64,000 nt of DNA, from NCBI GenBank assembly GCA_963724385.1, contig CAVRUJ010000001.1, positions 2,480,001-2,544,000 of the forward strand, given 5' to 3'. The stretch is from DASXQK01 sp963724385. Its GTDB lineage: Bacteria > Pseudomonadota > Alphaproteobacteria > Dongiales > Dongiaceae. A program made the position numbers and the translations under genes. The notes under the pieces were generated by a model. That model was given only the letters and a program-made list of their open reading frames with translations, was not told the origin of the DNA and made no database searches. Shown piece by piece: positions 35,111 through 43,761 of this stretch (positions are counted from its first letter, which is position 1; each line of letters opens with the position of its first letter).

Positions 35111-35131
35111 CCCGCCGCCGGCGGGTTTTTT
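35111..35131 (+). terminator. Intrinsic terminator controlled by the fluoride riboswitch
   Basis: CCCGCC (35111-35116), loop GCC, GGCGGG (35120-35125), then TTTTTT (35126-35131). It lies between the riboswitch and the crcB start (35187), so transcription would normally stop here in the absence of ligand. Confidence 0.85.
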
Positions 35132-35186
35132 CATGCCTGCCGCTGTGAGGAACCGAGCGCCTTCGTGGCCAGGACGAGGAGAGCCA

Positions 35187-35579
35187 ATGGCATTGCAAAC
35201 TTATCTTTGGGTGATGCTCGGCAGCGCGCTGGGCGGCGGGGGGCGCTACTGGTTCTCGGGCGTCGTCGCGCGCATGTTCGGCGAGACGTTTCCTTGGGGC
35301 ACGCTGCTCGTCAATGTGTCGGGCTCCCTCGTGATCGGGTTCTTCAATACGATCACCGGGCCCGATGGGCGCCTGCTGGTCGCGACCACGGCAAGGCAGT
35401 TCGTCATGATCGGGCTTTGCGGTGGCTACACCACATTCTCGTCCTTCAGCCTGCAGACTCTGAACCTGGCGCGTGACGGCGAGTGGCTCAGGGCCGGCGG
35501 CAATGTCGTCCTCTCGGTCGTCCTATGCCTCGTCGCCGTCTGGGTGGGGCACCTCGCTGCGGCGAGCATCAACAAGTGA
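35187..35579 (+). CDS. crcB: Fluoride channel CrcB/Fluc, 130 aa
   Basis: A small inner-membrane fluoride exporter with four helices that acts as a dual-topology dimer. The start MALQTYLWVMLGSALGGGGR (ATG 35187) is supported by GAGGAGAG upstream; an in-frame earlier start lies inside the riboswitch. The pore motifs GGGGRYWFSGV, WGTLLVNVSGSLVIGFF and LCGGYTTFSSFSLQTLN (Phe-box and Thr/Ser residues) are intact. The DUF190 gene follows after 14 bases. The gene should be induced by fluoride through the upstream riboswitch. Confidence 0.93.
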   Translation: MALQTYLWVMLGSALGGGGRYWFSGVVARMFGETFPWGTLLVNVSGSLVIGFFNTITGPDGRLLVATTARQFVMIGLCGGYTTFSSFSLQTLNLARDGEWLRAGGNVVLSVVLCLVAVWVGHLAAASINK

Positions 35580-35593
35580 AGGGAAGCTGAGCC

Positions 35594-35935
35594 ATGCAAG
35601 TTCCCCCGGAAGCCAAGCTGCTTCGCATTTTCATCGGCGAGGACGACCGGCACGGGCATCAGCCGCTCTACGAAGCCATCGTCCTTCTGGCGCGGGCCGA
35701 GCATCTGGCCGGCGCCACGGTCCTGCGCGGCCCCATGGGATTCGGTCATTCGAGCCGCCTGCACACCAGCAAGATCCTGCGTCTGTCGGAAGATCTGCCC
35801 ATCGTGATCGAGATCGTCGACGGCGCCGAGAAGATCGACGCTTTCCTGCCCAAGCTCGAGGAGATCATGGGCAGCGGCCTCGTCACCTTGGAGAAAGTGC
35901 AGGTCCTGCAATACGGACCTGATAAGCAGTCGTGA
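35594..35935 (+). CDS. DUF190 protein, 113 aa
   Basis: A small PII-like fold protein of the DUF190 family, often found beside crcB. Typical motifs are EAKLLRIFIGEDDRHGHQPL, YEAIVLLARAEHLAGATVLR, GPMGFG and LPIVIEIVDGAEKIDAFLP. It has no signal or membrane segment. It is presumably co-transcribed with crcB under the fluoride riboswitch, and may sense or tune fluoride export, as inferred only from its steady co-occurrence with crcB. A GAAGGGAAGC ribosome site lies upstream of ATG 35594. Confidence 0.88.
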   Translation: MQVPPEAKLLRIFIGEDDRHGHQPLYEAIVLLARAEHLAGATVLRGPMGFGHSSRLHTSKILRLSEDLPIVIEIVDGAEKIDAFLPKLEEIMGSGLVTLEKVQVLQYGPDKQS

Positions 35936-35939
35936 GCCG

Positions 35940-37142
35940 CTAACGGGGCGCCCGATCCTCCGGCTGGAAAGCGGCGAATCGGCTTTGGTCCTCCCGCGGC
36001 CGCGCTGGCCGGCGCGTCATCCGATAGAGGGCGAAGAGCGCAAGAGTGGCGTGGACAACGGCGATATATCCCCAGAAGCCGTAGGCGCCGAACCGGCCCA
36101 TGAGGAATCCGCCGAGCGCCGGCCCGCCGATCGCCCCCGAGCCATAGACCAGCATCATGGTGCCGCTGGCCGAAACCATCTGGTCCGGCTTCAGGAAGTC
36201 GTTGGTGTGGGCGACGCTGAGGGAATAAATGGGCAGCGACATGCCGGCATAGACGAAGGTCGCTGCCAGCAGGGCGGGGAACGAGAAGGACGACGCCGGA
36301 ATGGCGAGGCAGGCGACCGCGGCGCTGGCGAAGGATGCCGCGGTCAGCACGCGGCGCCGGTCGAAACGGTCGGAGGCCCGGCCAATCGGCCACTGCAGCG
36401 AGAACCCGCCGATAATGGCGATTATCATGAACAGCGAGACCTGGCCCGTATCGAGCCCGATCCGGTCGCCGAACACGGCGCCCAGGGAGAAGAAATGGCT
36501 CTGCGCCATGCCGCTGAAGAACACGCCCAGCACCGCAAGGGGCGAGACCCTGTAGAGCTGGAGCAAGCTGACCCGGCGCGGCTGCTCGAACCGCGGCGCC
36601 TGGCGCACGCCCATGAGGATCGGGACGACCGCGATCGAGATCGCGATGGCAACCAGGGTGAAGAGCTCGAAGCCGGCGGGGCTGGCAAGGTTGAGCATGG
36701 CCTGGCCAGCGATCAGCCCCACGTATTGCACGAGAATGTAGATCGAGAACAGACGCCCTCTGGTCTCGTTGTCGGCCCGGTCGTTGATCCAGCTCTCGCC
36801 GATGATGTAGAGGCCCGCGTAGCAGAACCCGGTGACGGCGCGCAACGCAAACCAGACTTCCGGCCGGACGAAGATGGGGGCGAGGAGGGCCGCAACCGAA
36901 GCCATGGCCGCGAGCGTGGCGAAGACCCGGACATGGCCGACCCGGCGCACGCCTCGTGGGGTCAACAACGAGCTCGCCAGGAAGCCGACATAGTAGCCGG
37001 ACATGACGATGCCCATGACCGAGCTGGAGAAGCCGGCAAGGCTGCCGCGCAGGCCCAAGAGGCTCGCCTGCAGGCCGTTGCCGGCCATGATCAGGACCAC
37101 CCCCAGCAGCAGGGCCCAGGTGGCCTTCAATAGGGAGATCAT
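35940..37142 (-). CDS. MFS transporter (YcaD-like), 400 aa
   Basis: A 12-helix major-facilitator protein. The first helix and loop (LLGVVLIMAGNGLQASLLGL, GIVMSGYYVGFLASSLLTPR) and VTGFCYAGLYIIGESWINDR match the YcaD branch, whose members are putative sugar or drug transporters of unknown substrate. The start MISLLKATWALLLG (37142) is chosen by alignment of the first helix; ATG 37208 would add 22 low-complexity residues. It stands alone, convergent with the fluoride operon, and ends four bases after the DUF190 gene. Confidence 0.8.
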   Translation of the reverse strand: MISLLKATWALLLGVVLIMAGNGLQASLLGLRGSLAGFSSSVMGIVMSGYYVGFLASSLLTPRGVRRVGHVRVFATLAAMASVAALLAPIFVRPEVWFALRAVTGFCYAGLYIIGESWINDRADNETRGRLFSIYILVQYVGLIAGQAMLNLASPAGFELFTLVAIAISIAVVPILMGVRQAPRFEQPRRVSLLQLYRVSPLAVLGVFFSGMAQSHFFSLGAVFGDRIGLDTGQVSLFMIIAIIGGFSLQWPIGRASDRFDRRRVLTAASFASAAVACLAIPASSFSFPALLAATFVYAGMSLPIYSLSVAHTNDFLKPDQMVSASGTMMLVYGSGAIGGPALGGFLMGRFGAYGFWGYIAVVHATLALFALYRMTRRPARPREDQSRFAAFQPEDRAPR

Positions 37143-37229
37143 GGTTGGTGTGTTGCGCGAAGGGACTGGACCGCTTGCGGCGCCGGAACCAAGTTCGGCC
37201 CCGGGCATCCGCGTTTCTGAGATCGGCGA

Positions 37230-38153
37230 TTAGACCGGAAATCCCTGGCCGGCGAAAGGATGGACAGGCTGCTCCTTGCCGCGGAACAGGTATTTGCGGA
37301 ACAGCTCACCGTAGCCGTGGATGACGTAGCCGCCATTCGCGGCATCGAGCTCGGCCTTGCGGGCGCGGTAGTGGGCGGGCCGCAGGTACCAGGCCGTTGC
37401 CGGCTCGACATGATGCAGGATATGCAGGTTGTTGTGGGCGAACAGCAGACCCATCACCGGATTGGTTTCCAGCGTCGCGATGCGCTCGCCAACCAGGATC
37501 GCGGCGCGGTGCTCGGCGAAGGAACGCAGCAGGGTCAGCGACAGGCCGGGGTAGACGTAGAACAGCAGATACTCCCACAGCGGGATGCGGCAGACGCCCA
37601 TGACCCAGGCCAGCACCAGCGCCACCGCCGGCAGGTGCGCCAGCCACTGGGCGAGATGGGGCTTGTCCCAATTCAAGATCGCGTCCCGGAGCCGGCAGCC
37701 GGCCCGCCAGATCGTATAGGGCGGACCAAGGATCAGGCGTCCCGAAAGGGTGGTGAGCCAGCGCCGCAGCAGGCGATGGAACCATCCCATGGTCGCCCAT
37801 TTGCTCGGCGTGACGTAGTAGGACTCGGGATCCGTCAGCGGACAGGTGAGCCTCTCGTCCCGATGATGGGTGAGATGAAGCTCCCGGTAATAGGCGAACG
37901 GCAGCCAAAGCCAAAGTGACGGGAACACCGCGGCCGCGGTCAGCAACCGGCTCTTCCGGAAAGGATAGCCATGGACCGCCTCATGCTGAAGCGACCCGTG
38001 CAGGGCGACGATGTAGCCGCCAAGCGGCGCGACCAACCACCAGGGCAGGGCGTTATTGAACCAGGTCAGCAGCCCGAAGGCGAGGTAGATGCCGAGCGCG
38101 AGACCGAGCGTGGGCCAATCGACCGCTGGAGCGGCTCTTGAGTCTGTAGTCAT
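37230..38153 (-). CDS. Fatty acid desaturase-family membrane protein, 307 aa
   Basis: An integral-membrane di-iron enzyme of the fatty-acid-desaturase/hydroxylase superfamily. Three His boxes are present: HEAVHG (about residues 58-63), HLTHHRD (about 93-99) and NNLHILHHVE (about 243-252). Four membrane stretches surround them. The start MTTDSRAAPAVDWP (38153) is supported by GGCGGG upstream; earlier starts to 38258 enter the intergenic region. The substrate could be a fatty acyl lipid or a small terpenoid. It is divergent from an XRE regulator gene, which may control it. Confidence 0.8.
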   Translation of the reverse strand: MTTDSRAAPAVDWPTLGLALGIYLAFGLLTWFNNALPWWLVAPLGGYIVALHGSLQHEAVHGYPFRKSRLLTAAAVFPSLWLWLPFAYYRELHLTHHRDERLTCPLTDPESYYVTPSKWATMGWFHRLLRRWLTTLSGRLILGPPYTIWRAGCRLRDAILNWDKPHLAQWLAHLPAVALVLAWVMGVCRIPLWEYLLFYVYPGLSLTLLRSFAEHRAAILVGERIATLETNPVMGLLFAHNNLHILHHVEPATAWYLRPAHYRARKAELDAANGGYVIHGYGELFRKYLFRGKEQPVHPFAGQGFPV

Positions 38154-38220
38154 CCCGCCTTGCAGTATCGCCGGGTTGCAGCTGGCAGCAAGCGGCATAT
38201 GCTCAGCAAACACGTCAACT

Positions 38221-38257
38221 TGTAGTATAATGCAACATATGCTGTCATAGTGCGACA
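38221..38257. promoter_or_regulatory. Candidate shared promoter/operator of the desaturase and XRE genes
   Basis: The 116-base divergent gap contains TGTAGTATAATGCAACA (38221-38237), with TATAAT at 38226-38231 as a possible -10 box reading rightwards and TGT/ACA ends. Half-sites TGCAACAT and TGCGACAT repeat at 38231-38238 and 38251-38258. No clean -35 is visible. An XRE regulator binding such repeats would be an expected autoregulatory design. Confidence 0.35.
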
Positions 38258-38269
38258 TGGAGGACAGCG

Positions 38270-39166
38270 ATGGACCGTCGTGAGCTGCTGCATGTCTTTC
38301 GCGACCGGCTGGGGGAATCGATGGCCCGCACGGGCCTCACCCAGGCGGCGCTTGCCCGCCAGGTCGGGATCGACCGCTCGACCTTGGCCCAGTTCCTGTC
38401 GCCGGAAAACAAGCGACTGCCGCGTGCCGACACGCTCGCCGCCCTCGCCCGCTGCCAGCAGGTCAGCGTCGACTGGCTGCTGGGCTTGAGCCAGGAGGGG
38501 GCGCTGGGGGCCGGGCTCCTAAGCCCTCCGATCGAAATCGAGGCCGGCGGCCACGCCCCCAGCGACCCGCGGCTCGATCGCTGGTATCGGGAAGCCGTCG
38601 GCTACAAGGTGCGTTACGTGCCGACGCGCCTGCCCGATCTCCTCAAGAGCGAGGAATTGATCCGCTACGAATACCGTCACCAGCAGCCGGCCCTTCACCG
38701 CTCGCCCATCGCTGCCGCCAGCCAGCGCCTGGAAATCCAGCGCCGGCCGGAGAGCGACCTCGAGGTCTGCAGCCCGCGTCAGGAGCTGGAGAGCTTCGCC
38801 CGGGGCGAAGGCATCTGGCGCGATCTCGATCCCGCGCATCGCCGGCATCAGCTCTCCCACATGATCGCGCTGGTGGAGGAGCTCTATCCCACCTTCCGCT
38901 GGTTCCTGTTCGACGGCCTGCGCTACTACGCCGCCGCAATGACCATCTTCGGCCCGCGCCGCGCCGCGCTCTATGTCGGAGACATGTACCTGGTGCTGAA
39001 CGGCACCGAGCATATTCGCGCCCTTGCGGGCCGGTTCGACGAGCTCATCCGGGTTGCTGTGGTGCAGCCGCCCGATGTGGTTAAATGGCTCGGTGGCCTG
39101 CTGGCCGAAGTGGAACCTCGGCGCCGGGCGACGAGACAGACGGGAGCGCGTGATGGCGGAAACTGA
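38270..39166 (+). CDS. XRE-family transcriptional regulator, 298 aa
   Basis: An N-terminal helix-turn-helix of the Cro/CI type lies at residues 5-70 (MARTGLTQAALARQVGIDRS, then LAALARCQQVSVDWLLGLSQ). The C-terminal 200 residues (RWYREAVGYKVRYVPTRLPD, LEVCSPRQELESFARGEGIW and FRWFLFDGLRYYAAAMTIFG) make a separate effector domain of unknown ligand. Its last 14 bases overlap the first GFA gene, so regulator and enzymes are in one transcript. The desaturase gene is divergent. It probably senses a metabolite related to the two GFA proteins or the desaturase. Confidence 0.8.
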   Translation: MDRRELLHVFRDRLGESMARTGLTQAALARQVGIDRSTLAQFLSPENKRLPRADTLAALARCQQVSVDWLLGLSQEGALGAGLLSPPIEIEAGGHAPSDPRLDRWYREAVGYKVRYVPTRLPDLLKSEELIRYEYRHQQPALHRSPIAAASQRLEIQRRPESDLEVCSPRQELESFARGEGIWRDLDPAHRRHQLSHMIALVEELYPTFRWFLFDGLRYYAAAMTIFGPRRAALYVGDMYLVLNGTEHIRALAGRFDELIRVAVVQPPDVVKWLGGLLAEVEPRRRATRQTGARDGGN

Positions 39167-39581
39167 CGACCGGCCGGTCAGAGCGACGGGCCGGTGCCTT
39201 TGCGGCGCAGTACATTTCGAGATCCGCGGGCCGCTTCGCGACGTGGTCGTCTGTCATTGCGGGCAATGCCGCCGGCAGCACGGCGCGCCGCCCAGCTACA
39301 CCGCCGCGCCCTGGAGCAATGTCAAGCTCAGCGGCGCCAATCATCTCAAATGGTACCAGTCCTCCGAGCTTGCCCGGCGCGGCTTCTGCCGGATCTGCGG
39401 CTCCAGCCTGTTCTGGGAACCCATCGGCACCGGCCGGGTTTCGATCTCCGCCGGCTCCCTCGACAAGCCGACGGGGCTCAGGACCATCCGCCACATCTTC
39501 GTCTCCGACAAGGCCGACTTCTACGAGATCACCGACGGGCTGGAGCAGTTGCCTTATTCCATGACGGCGCCCGCCACATGA
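39153..39581 (+). CDS. GFA (CENP-V/GFA) family zinc protein 1, 142 aa
   Basis: A member of the glutathione-dependent formaldehyde-activating (GFA) family, a zinc-binding beta-rich fold. The Cys motifs are CLCGAV, CHCGQCRRQHG and FCRICGSSLFW, giving the usual two zinc sites. The start MAETDDRPVRATGRCL (ATG 39153) overlaps the regulator stop. Only some GFA proteins bind formaldehyde; most are of unknown activity. A second GFA gene follows with an ATGA overlap. Confidence 0.85.
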   Translation: MAETDDRPVRATGRCLCGAVHFEIRGPLRDVVVCHCGQCRRQHGAPPSYTAAPWSNVKLSGANHLKWYQSSELARRGFCRICGSSLFWEPIGTGRVSISAGSLDKPTGLRTIRHIFVSDKADFYEITDGLEQLPYSMTAPAT

Positions 39582-39946
39582 ATCGGCGTACCACGGGCGG
39601 CTGCCTGTGCGGCGCCGTGCGCTATGAAATCGAGGGACCCTTGCCGCCGGCCTCGGCCTGCCACTGCCAGCGGTGCCGCCGCTGGCAGGGCGCACTCGGC
39701 ATTTACAGCCTGGCGCCAAGCGACCGTTACAAGATCAAAGGTCAGCGCCATCTGGCCTGGTATGAATCCTCGCCCGGCGTCCGGCGCGGTTTTTGCAAGG
39801 TTTGCGGCTCCAAAATGTTCTGGGAGCGGATGGGCAGCGGCCAATTGGACGTGACTTTGGGAAGCATGGACCCGCCCATCGCCCTCAAGATCGAGAAGCA
39901 GATAAAGACCGAAGACGCCGGCGACTACTACGACCCGCCGCCATGA
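39578..39946 (+). CDS. GFA (CENP-V/GFA) family zinc protein 2, 122 aa
   Basis: A paralogue of the upstream gene (CLCGAVRYEIEGPLPPASAC, CHCQRCRRWQG, FCKVCGSKMFWERMG) with the same four-plus-three Cys arrangement. It is shorter by 20 residues at the ends. The sequences clearly share one origin but are well diverged, so the duplication is not recent. ATG 39578 overlaps the GFA1 stop (ATGA) and its own stop overlaps the next ATG (39943-39946). Confidence 0.85.
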   Translation: MNRRTTGGCLCGAVRYEIEGPLPPASACHCQRCRRWQGALGIYSLAPSDRYKIKGQRHLAWYESSPGVRRGFCKVCGSKMFWERMGSGQLDVTLGSMDPPIALKIEKQIKTEDAGDYYDPPP

Positions 39947-40749
39947 AGCTCGCCAGCCTGCCGATGTACGACCTGCCGGAGCTGTCGGCGGCGACGCAGG
40001 AATTGTGGCGGGGCCTCGCCAGGCATTTCCGGGCCGCCGGGGTCGCCGACGTGCCGGCGCAGCTGATCTCTCGCCCGCGCCTGCCCGAGCATTGGCTCTC
40101 GCCCTTCCTCCTGTTCAGCCAGAGCTGCGGCTATCCGCTGACCCATGCACTGAAGGGGCATGTCCGGGTCGTCGCCACGCCCTGCTACGACGCGCCCGGC
40201 AGCAAGGGGCCCGAGTATTCCAGCGTCGTCGTCGTCCCGGCATCGGCCCCCGCCCATTCCTTCGCCGATCTCCGGGGCAAGCGCGCCGCCTTCAACAGCA
40301 CGGACTCCCAATCGGGCTTCAACATCCTTCGAGCCTTGGCAGCGCCCCTGGCCAAGGACGGCCGCTTCTTCAGCGAGAGCATCGAGACGGGAAGCCATAT
40401 CGCCAGCTTGGAAGCGGTTGCCAGCGGCGAGGCGGACCTTGCGGCCATCGACTGCGTCACCTTCGCCCTGCTGTCGCGCCACAGCCGTTCGTCGCTCAAC
40501 GGCCTGCGTGCACTCTGCCGGACCCCCTCGGCACCGGCCTTGCCCTATGTGACCGCGGCCGGCACCAGCGACGACGTGCTGGAAAAACTGCGCCGGGGGT
40601 TGAAGGCCGCGATGGCCGACCCGGAGCTTGCGGACACGCGGGCCAAGCTTCTCCTGAGGGGGGTGGAAGTCCTGCCCGACGGCGCCTACGACCGCGTCGT
40701 CCAAATGGAAAAGGCCGCTCTCGCGCTGGACTATCCCGGCCTCGACTGA
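39943..40749 (+). CDS. PhnD/SsuA-type periplasmic-binding-fold protein, 268 aa, no signal peptide
   Basis: A substrate-binding-protein fold (PhnD family): LRGKRAAFNSTDSQSGFNIL is the PhnD-type hinge and ligand loop, followed by ETGSHIASLEAVASGEADLA and DCVTFALLSRH. It begins MKLASLPMYDLPELSAATQE with no signal peptide, unlike transport-linked PhnD, and there is no permease or ATPase gene nearby. It overlaps GFA2 by ATGA, so belongs to the XRE-GFA-GFA transcript. It could act as a cytosolic ligand-binding partner. Confidence 0.75.
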   Translation: MKLASLPMYDLPELSAATQELWRGLARHFRAAGVADVPAQLISRPRLPEHWLSPFLLFSQSCGYPLTHALKGHVRVVATPCYDAPGSKGPEYSSVVVVPASAPAHSFADLRGKRAAFNSTDSQSGFNILRALAAPLAKDGRFFSESIETGSHIASLEAVASGEADLAAIDCVTFALLSRHSRSSLNGLRALCRTPSAPALPYVTAAGTSDDVLEKLRRGLKAAMADPELADTRAKLLLRGVEVLPDGAYDRVVQMEKAALALDYPGLD

Positions 40750-40767
40750 CCTATCGGCGCTTACACC

Positions 40768-42786
40768 TCACACCATGTCGCGGGCTATGCGCTCCTGCCA
40801 GTTGCGCGCAATGATCCGCTGCTCGCCTTCATAGGCATCGAGGCTCGCCGTCAAGATGAAATGAGTCTTGTCGGCGCGCATGACCGTGCGCGTCTGGCTT
40901 CGCGTGCGCCAGTTCCCGCGGCCGATGGAGATCGCATAGCTGATTTCGATTTCGGCGGAGAGGGGATCATCGTCGCGGATGCGATAGGCCTCGCGCTGGA
41001 CGAAGTCGGTTTCGAGGCCGATATGGTCGATGGTGAAATGTCCCATGTCTTCCTCGATGAAATAGGTGACCAGGCCGCTGCCTATATCGCGCTCGATCCA
41101 GCGCCGGCCGGCCGCCGGCCGGTGATAGGTCTTGGCGAGTGGTTTCGCCCCCTCCGAGGCCGGGAAGGCGGGGAGCTTGGCGTCTTCCGCCCGCGGCTTG
41201 CGGGTTGGAAGCTCGAGACGGCTGGCGCCGGTGAAGACCGTGAGAGTCGCGGGTTCGGGCGAGGGCCAGACCAGTGGCCAATAGCTGGTCGAGAGCGACA
41301 CGCGGATGCGGCTGCCCGCGGCGAAGGCGTGGGCGATGTCGTTGAGCTGCACCGCGACGGTCATGCGCTCGCCGGGTTTCACCGCCGACGGGTTCTCGTG
41401 GCTCAGGCGATGGGCCAAGTTGAGCAGGCCATAAGTGATCCGCGCAGAGGCGCCGTCGGACGTCACTTCGTTGAGGCGAACCGCGAGGAAGGCCTGCGGC
41501 CGGTCGACGGCGATCTCGAGGCGCAGGACCGGCGCTCCCAGAATTTCGAGACGCTCCGCCAACGGCTCGCTGTCGAAGCAGAGCGAGCGACCGTCGTCGA
41601 TCCGCTGGTCCAAGGGCCGTTCCGGCCCGATCCCGAAGCCGCACCAGGCTCCGCAACCCATACCCACCGACTGCGGCGAGAGATGGGAGACGGGCATGTC
41701 CGGCGCTGGCGTTTCCGTGAGCCGCGCCCCGGACGCAAGATGAAGTGACTTCGTCTTGACGTTGGGGCTGGGCCAGGAGAGCTCGGCAACCCAGCGGCCC
41801 GGGCGTTCCTCGTAGTAGGCGCGCGGCGGCATGGGCTCTTCCATCCACACCCGGTATTGCGGCTCGTCCATGATCCCGGTCTCGATGCCCTTCAGCCATT
41901 TGTCCCACCAGCGCAGCGCTTCCTGGAGAAAACCGATCCTCGGACCTGGTTTGGCGAAATGCGGATACTTGTGGGCCCAGGGGCCGATCAGGCCCTTCTT
42001 GGCGCATTTGAGATGGGCCAGCATCCGGGGGATCGTGTTGGAATAGCCGTCGGCCCAGCCGCCGACGAGATAGACGGGGCAGGTGATCGCTGCCCAGTCC
42101 TCGCAGATCGAACCGTGCTTCCAGAAGGCGTCGCGGCGCTGGTGCTTCAGCCAATTGGCGATCAGCAGCGGCTCGTTGTTCAACCGGTTCAGCCAGACGT
42201 CGCGCCAGCGCTCGCCCAGCAGCGCCTTGTCGGGCGTGCGCGCCATGTAGGCGAACATGACCGAGGACCATTGGAGATTGTCGTTGAGCAGGCAGCCGCC
42301 CATGTAGTGGATGTCGTCGGCATAACGGTCGTCAGTGGAGCAGAGCGAGATCACCGCGGCGAGTTCGGGCGGGCGGCGTGCCGCCACCTGCAGCCCATTG
42401 AAGCCGCCCCAGGAGATGCCGATCATGCCGACCTTGCCCGTGCACCAGGGCTGGGCCGCGATCCATTTCAGCACTTCCAGGCAATCGTCCTGCTCCAGCT
42501 TCAGGTATTCGTCCTCGAGCAAGCCGTCGGATTCGCCGGAGCCCCGCATGTCCACCCGGATGCAGGCATAGCCATTGCCGGCGAAATAGGGATGGGTCAA
42601 TTGATCGCGTTCCGAGGTGCCGTCGCGCTTGCGGTAGGGCAGATATTCCAGGATCGCCGGCACGGGATTCTTCTCGGCATCTAGCGGCAGCCAGATCCGC
42701 GCTGCCAGGCGGCAGCCGTCGGCCAGAGTGATGAACAGGTTCTCGATTTCCCGGACCTGGCGGGGGAACTGGGTCACGATATCCAT
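40768..42786 (-). CDS. CocE/NonD-family hydrolase (X-Pro dipeptidyl-peptidase S15 fold), 672 aa
   Basis: An alpha/beta hydrolase with the CocE layout. The N-terminal catalytic domain has GYACIRVDMRGSGESDG, and the nucleophile is in GKVGMIGISWGGFNGLQ (Ser in G-x-S-W-G). The acid/His pair is expected in LVGGWADGYSNT and LIGPWAHKYPHF. The C-terminal beta-jelly-roll ends the family pattern (about residues 380-560). The last 100 residues (IDHIGLETDFVQREAYRIRD) are an extra part with its own fold. Substrates may be acyl-esters or peptides. It is monocistronic. Confidence 0.8.
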   Translation of the reverse strand: MDIVTQFPRQVREIENLFITLADGCRLAARIWLPLDAEKNPVPAILEYLPYRKRDGTSERDQLTHPYFAGNGYACIRVDMRGSGESDGLLEDEYLKLEQDDCLEVLKWIAAQPWCTGKVGMIGISWGGFNGLQVAARRPPELAAVISLCSTDDRYADDIHYMGGCLLNDNLQWSSVMFAYMARTPDKALLGERWRDVWLNRLNNEPLLIANWLKHQRRDAFWKHGSICEDWAAITCPVYLVGGWADGYSNTIPRMLAHLKCAKKGLIGPWAHKYPHFAKPGPRIGFLQEALRWWDKWLKGIETGIMDEPQYRVWMEEPMPPRAYYEERPGRWVAELSWPSPNVKTKSLHLASGARLTETPAPDMPVSHLSPQSVGMGCGAWCGFGIGPERPLDQRIDDGRSLCFDSEPLAERLEILGAPVLRLEIAVDRPQAFLAVRLNEVTSDGASARITYGLLNLAHRLSHENPSAVKPGERMTVAVQLNDIAHAFAAGSRIRVSLSTSYWPLVWPSPEPATLTVFTGASRLELPTRKPRAEDAKLPAFPASEGAKPLAKTYHRPAAGRRWIERDIGSGLVTYFIEEDMGHFTIDHIGLETDFVQREAYRIRDDDPLSAEIEISYAISIGRGNWRTRSQTRTVMRADKTHFILTASLDAYEGEQRIIARNWQERIARDMV

Positions 42787-42819
42787 GGAATGCTTCCGTT
42801 GTTGACCGGTGGCTCTGCC

Positions 42820-43758
42820 TCAGACGGCGGAGGCGCCATAGTAGAGAGTGACGCTGTGCTTTGCCTCGGCGAAGAAGAGCCAGCGCTCCACAAGCACACC
42901 GAGCATTCCGGCCGCAGCGGCGAGCAACGACGCGCTGTCAGCGATTGCGGGAGAAAGCCGCAGAGAAATTCCGGTCAGGAGCAGCGGCAGCGCGAAGGCG
43001 AAAACAACGGCGATCCCGCGCAGGCGTACCGCGTGCTTGCGGGCGATGCGATAGCCCATTTCCTTCAGCAGATAGTTCTCTTCCGTATGGGGCGCTTCCA
43101 AGAGCCGGACAGGGCCCAGTGCGCCCAGCCCGGTGGCGCTCCCGGCCGTAGCCGTCGGCGCGGATCGTGAAACCTGCCACCAGTATGCAAGTTTGCCGGC
43201 GGCGGCGAGAGCCATTGCCGCGAGGCTCAAGATCCACAGAACAAAGGACGCTTGGCCGAAAAGCGCCGCAAGAGCCCGTATCAGCAGCGAGCCGGTCATC
43301 AAGGCGAGCAACAGGTAGTTGGGCGCGACCCAAGGATTGTGCCAACGCGGGATCGGCTTCAGCGAGACATAGATCATGGCCGTGGAATAGACGGTGGCGA
43401 GCGCGAAGGCCGCCATGAGCCAACCGACCCAAAGCAGGCGATGGCCGAAGAACACCCAAGCGACGCCGAATACCGCCGCGGGCAAAAAGCCCGCAACCGC
43501 CAGCAGGCCCTCGCGCGAAAGCCAGGATGAACGCCATTGGGAAAAAGCGCGCCAGGCCCGCTCGGGGTGGCTCAGATGCAAGGCCGACGAGACGAGCCCG
43601 GCGGCGACAAGGCCAAGCCCGAGCGCCAGGGCCGCAAGGGCGAACCAGCGGCTCTCGGGCAGAAGCGGCGTTCCGGCGAGCAGGCCCAGCAGGAACAGGA
43701 GCCCATAGCCCGCGCCCGAGAGCGTCGTGAACCAGATGACCGAGCCGGCGGGGTGCAT
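42820..43758 (-). CDS. soeC: SoeC-like membrane anchor subunit (DmsC/NrfD type), 312 aa
   Basis: The membrane anchor subunit of the sulfite dehydrogenase. It has eight hydrophobic helices and the DmsC-type motif LSSALHLSHPERAWRAFSQW near residues 56-75. It should accept electrons from SoeB and pass them to quinone. It lies three bases after soeB on the same strand. The length agrees with SoeC (about 310-330). Confidence 0.85.
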   Translation of the reverse strand: MHPAGSVIWFTTLSGAGYGLLFLLGLLAGTPLLPESRWFALAALALGLGLVAAGLVSSALHLSHPERAWRAFSQWRSSWLSREGLLAVAGFLPAAVFGVAWVFFGHRLLWVGWLMAAFALATVYSTAMIYVSLKPIPRWHNPWVAPNYLLLALMTGSLLIRALAALFGQASFVLWILSLAAMALAAAGKLAYWWQVSRSAPTATAGSATGLGALGPVRLLEAPHTEENYLLKEMGYRIARKHAVRLRGIAVVFAFALPLLLTGISLRLSPAIADSASLLAAAAGMLGVLVERWLFFAEAKHSVTLYYGASAV

Positions 43759-43761
43759 GGA

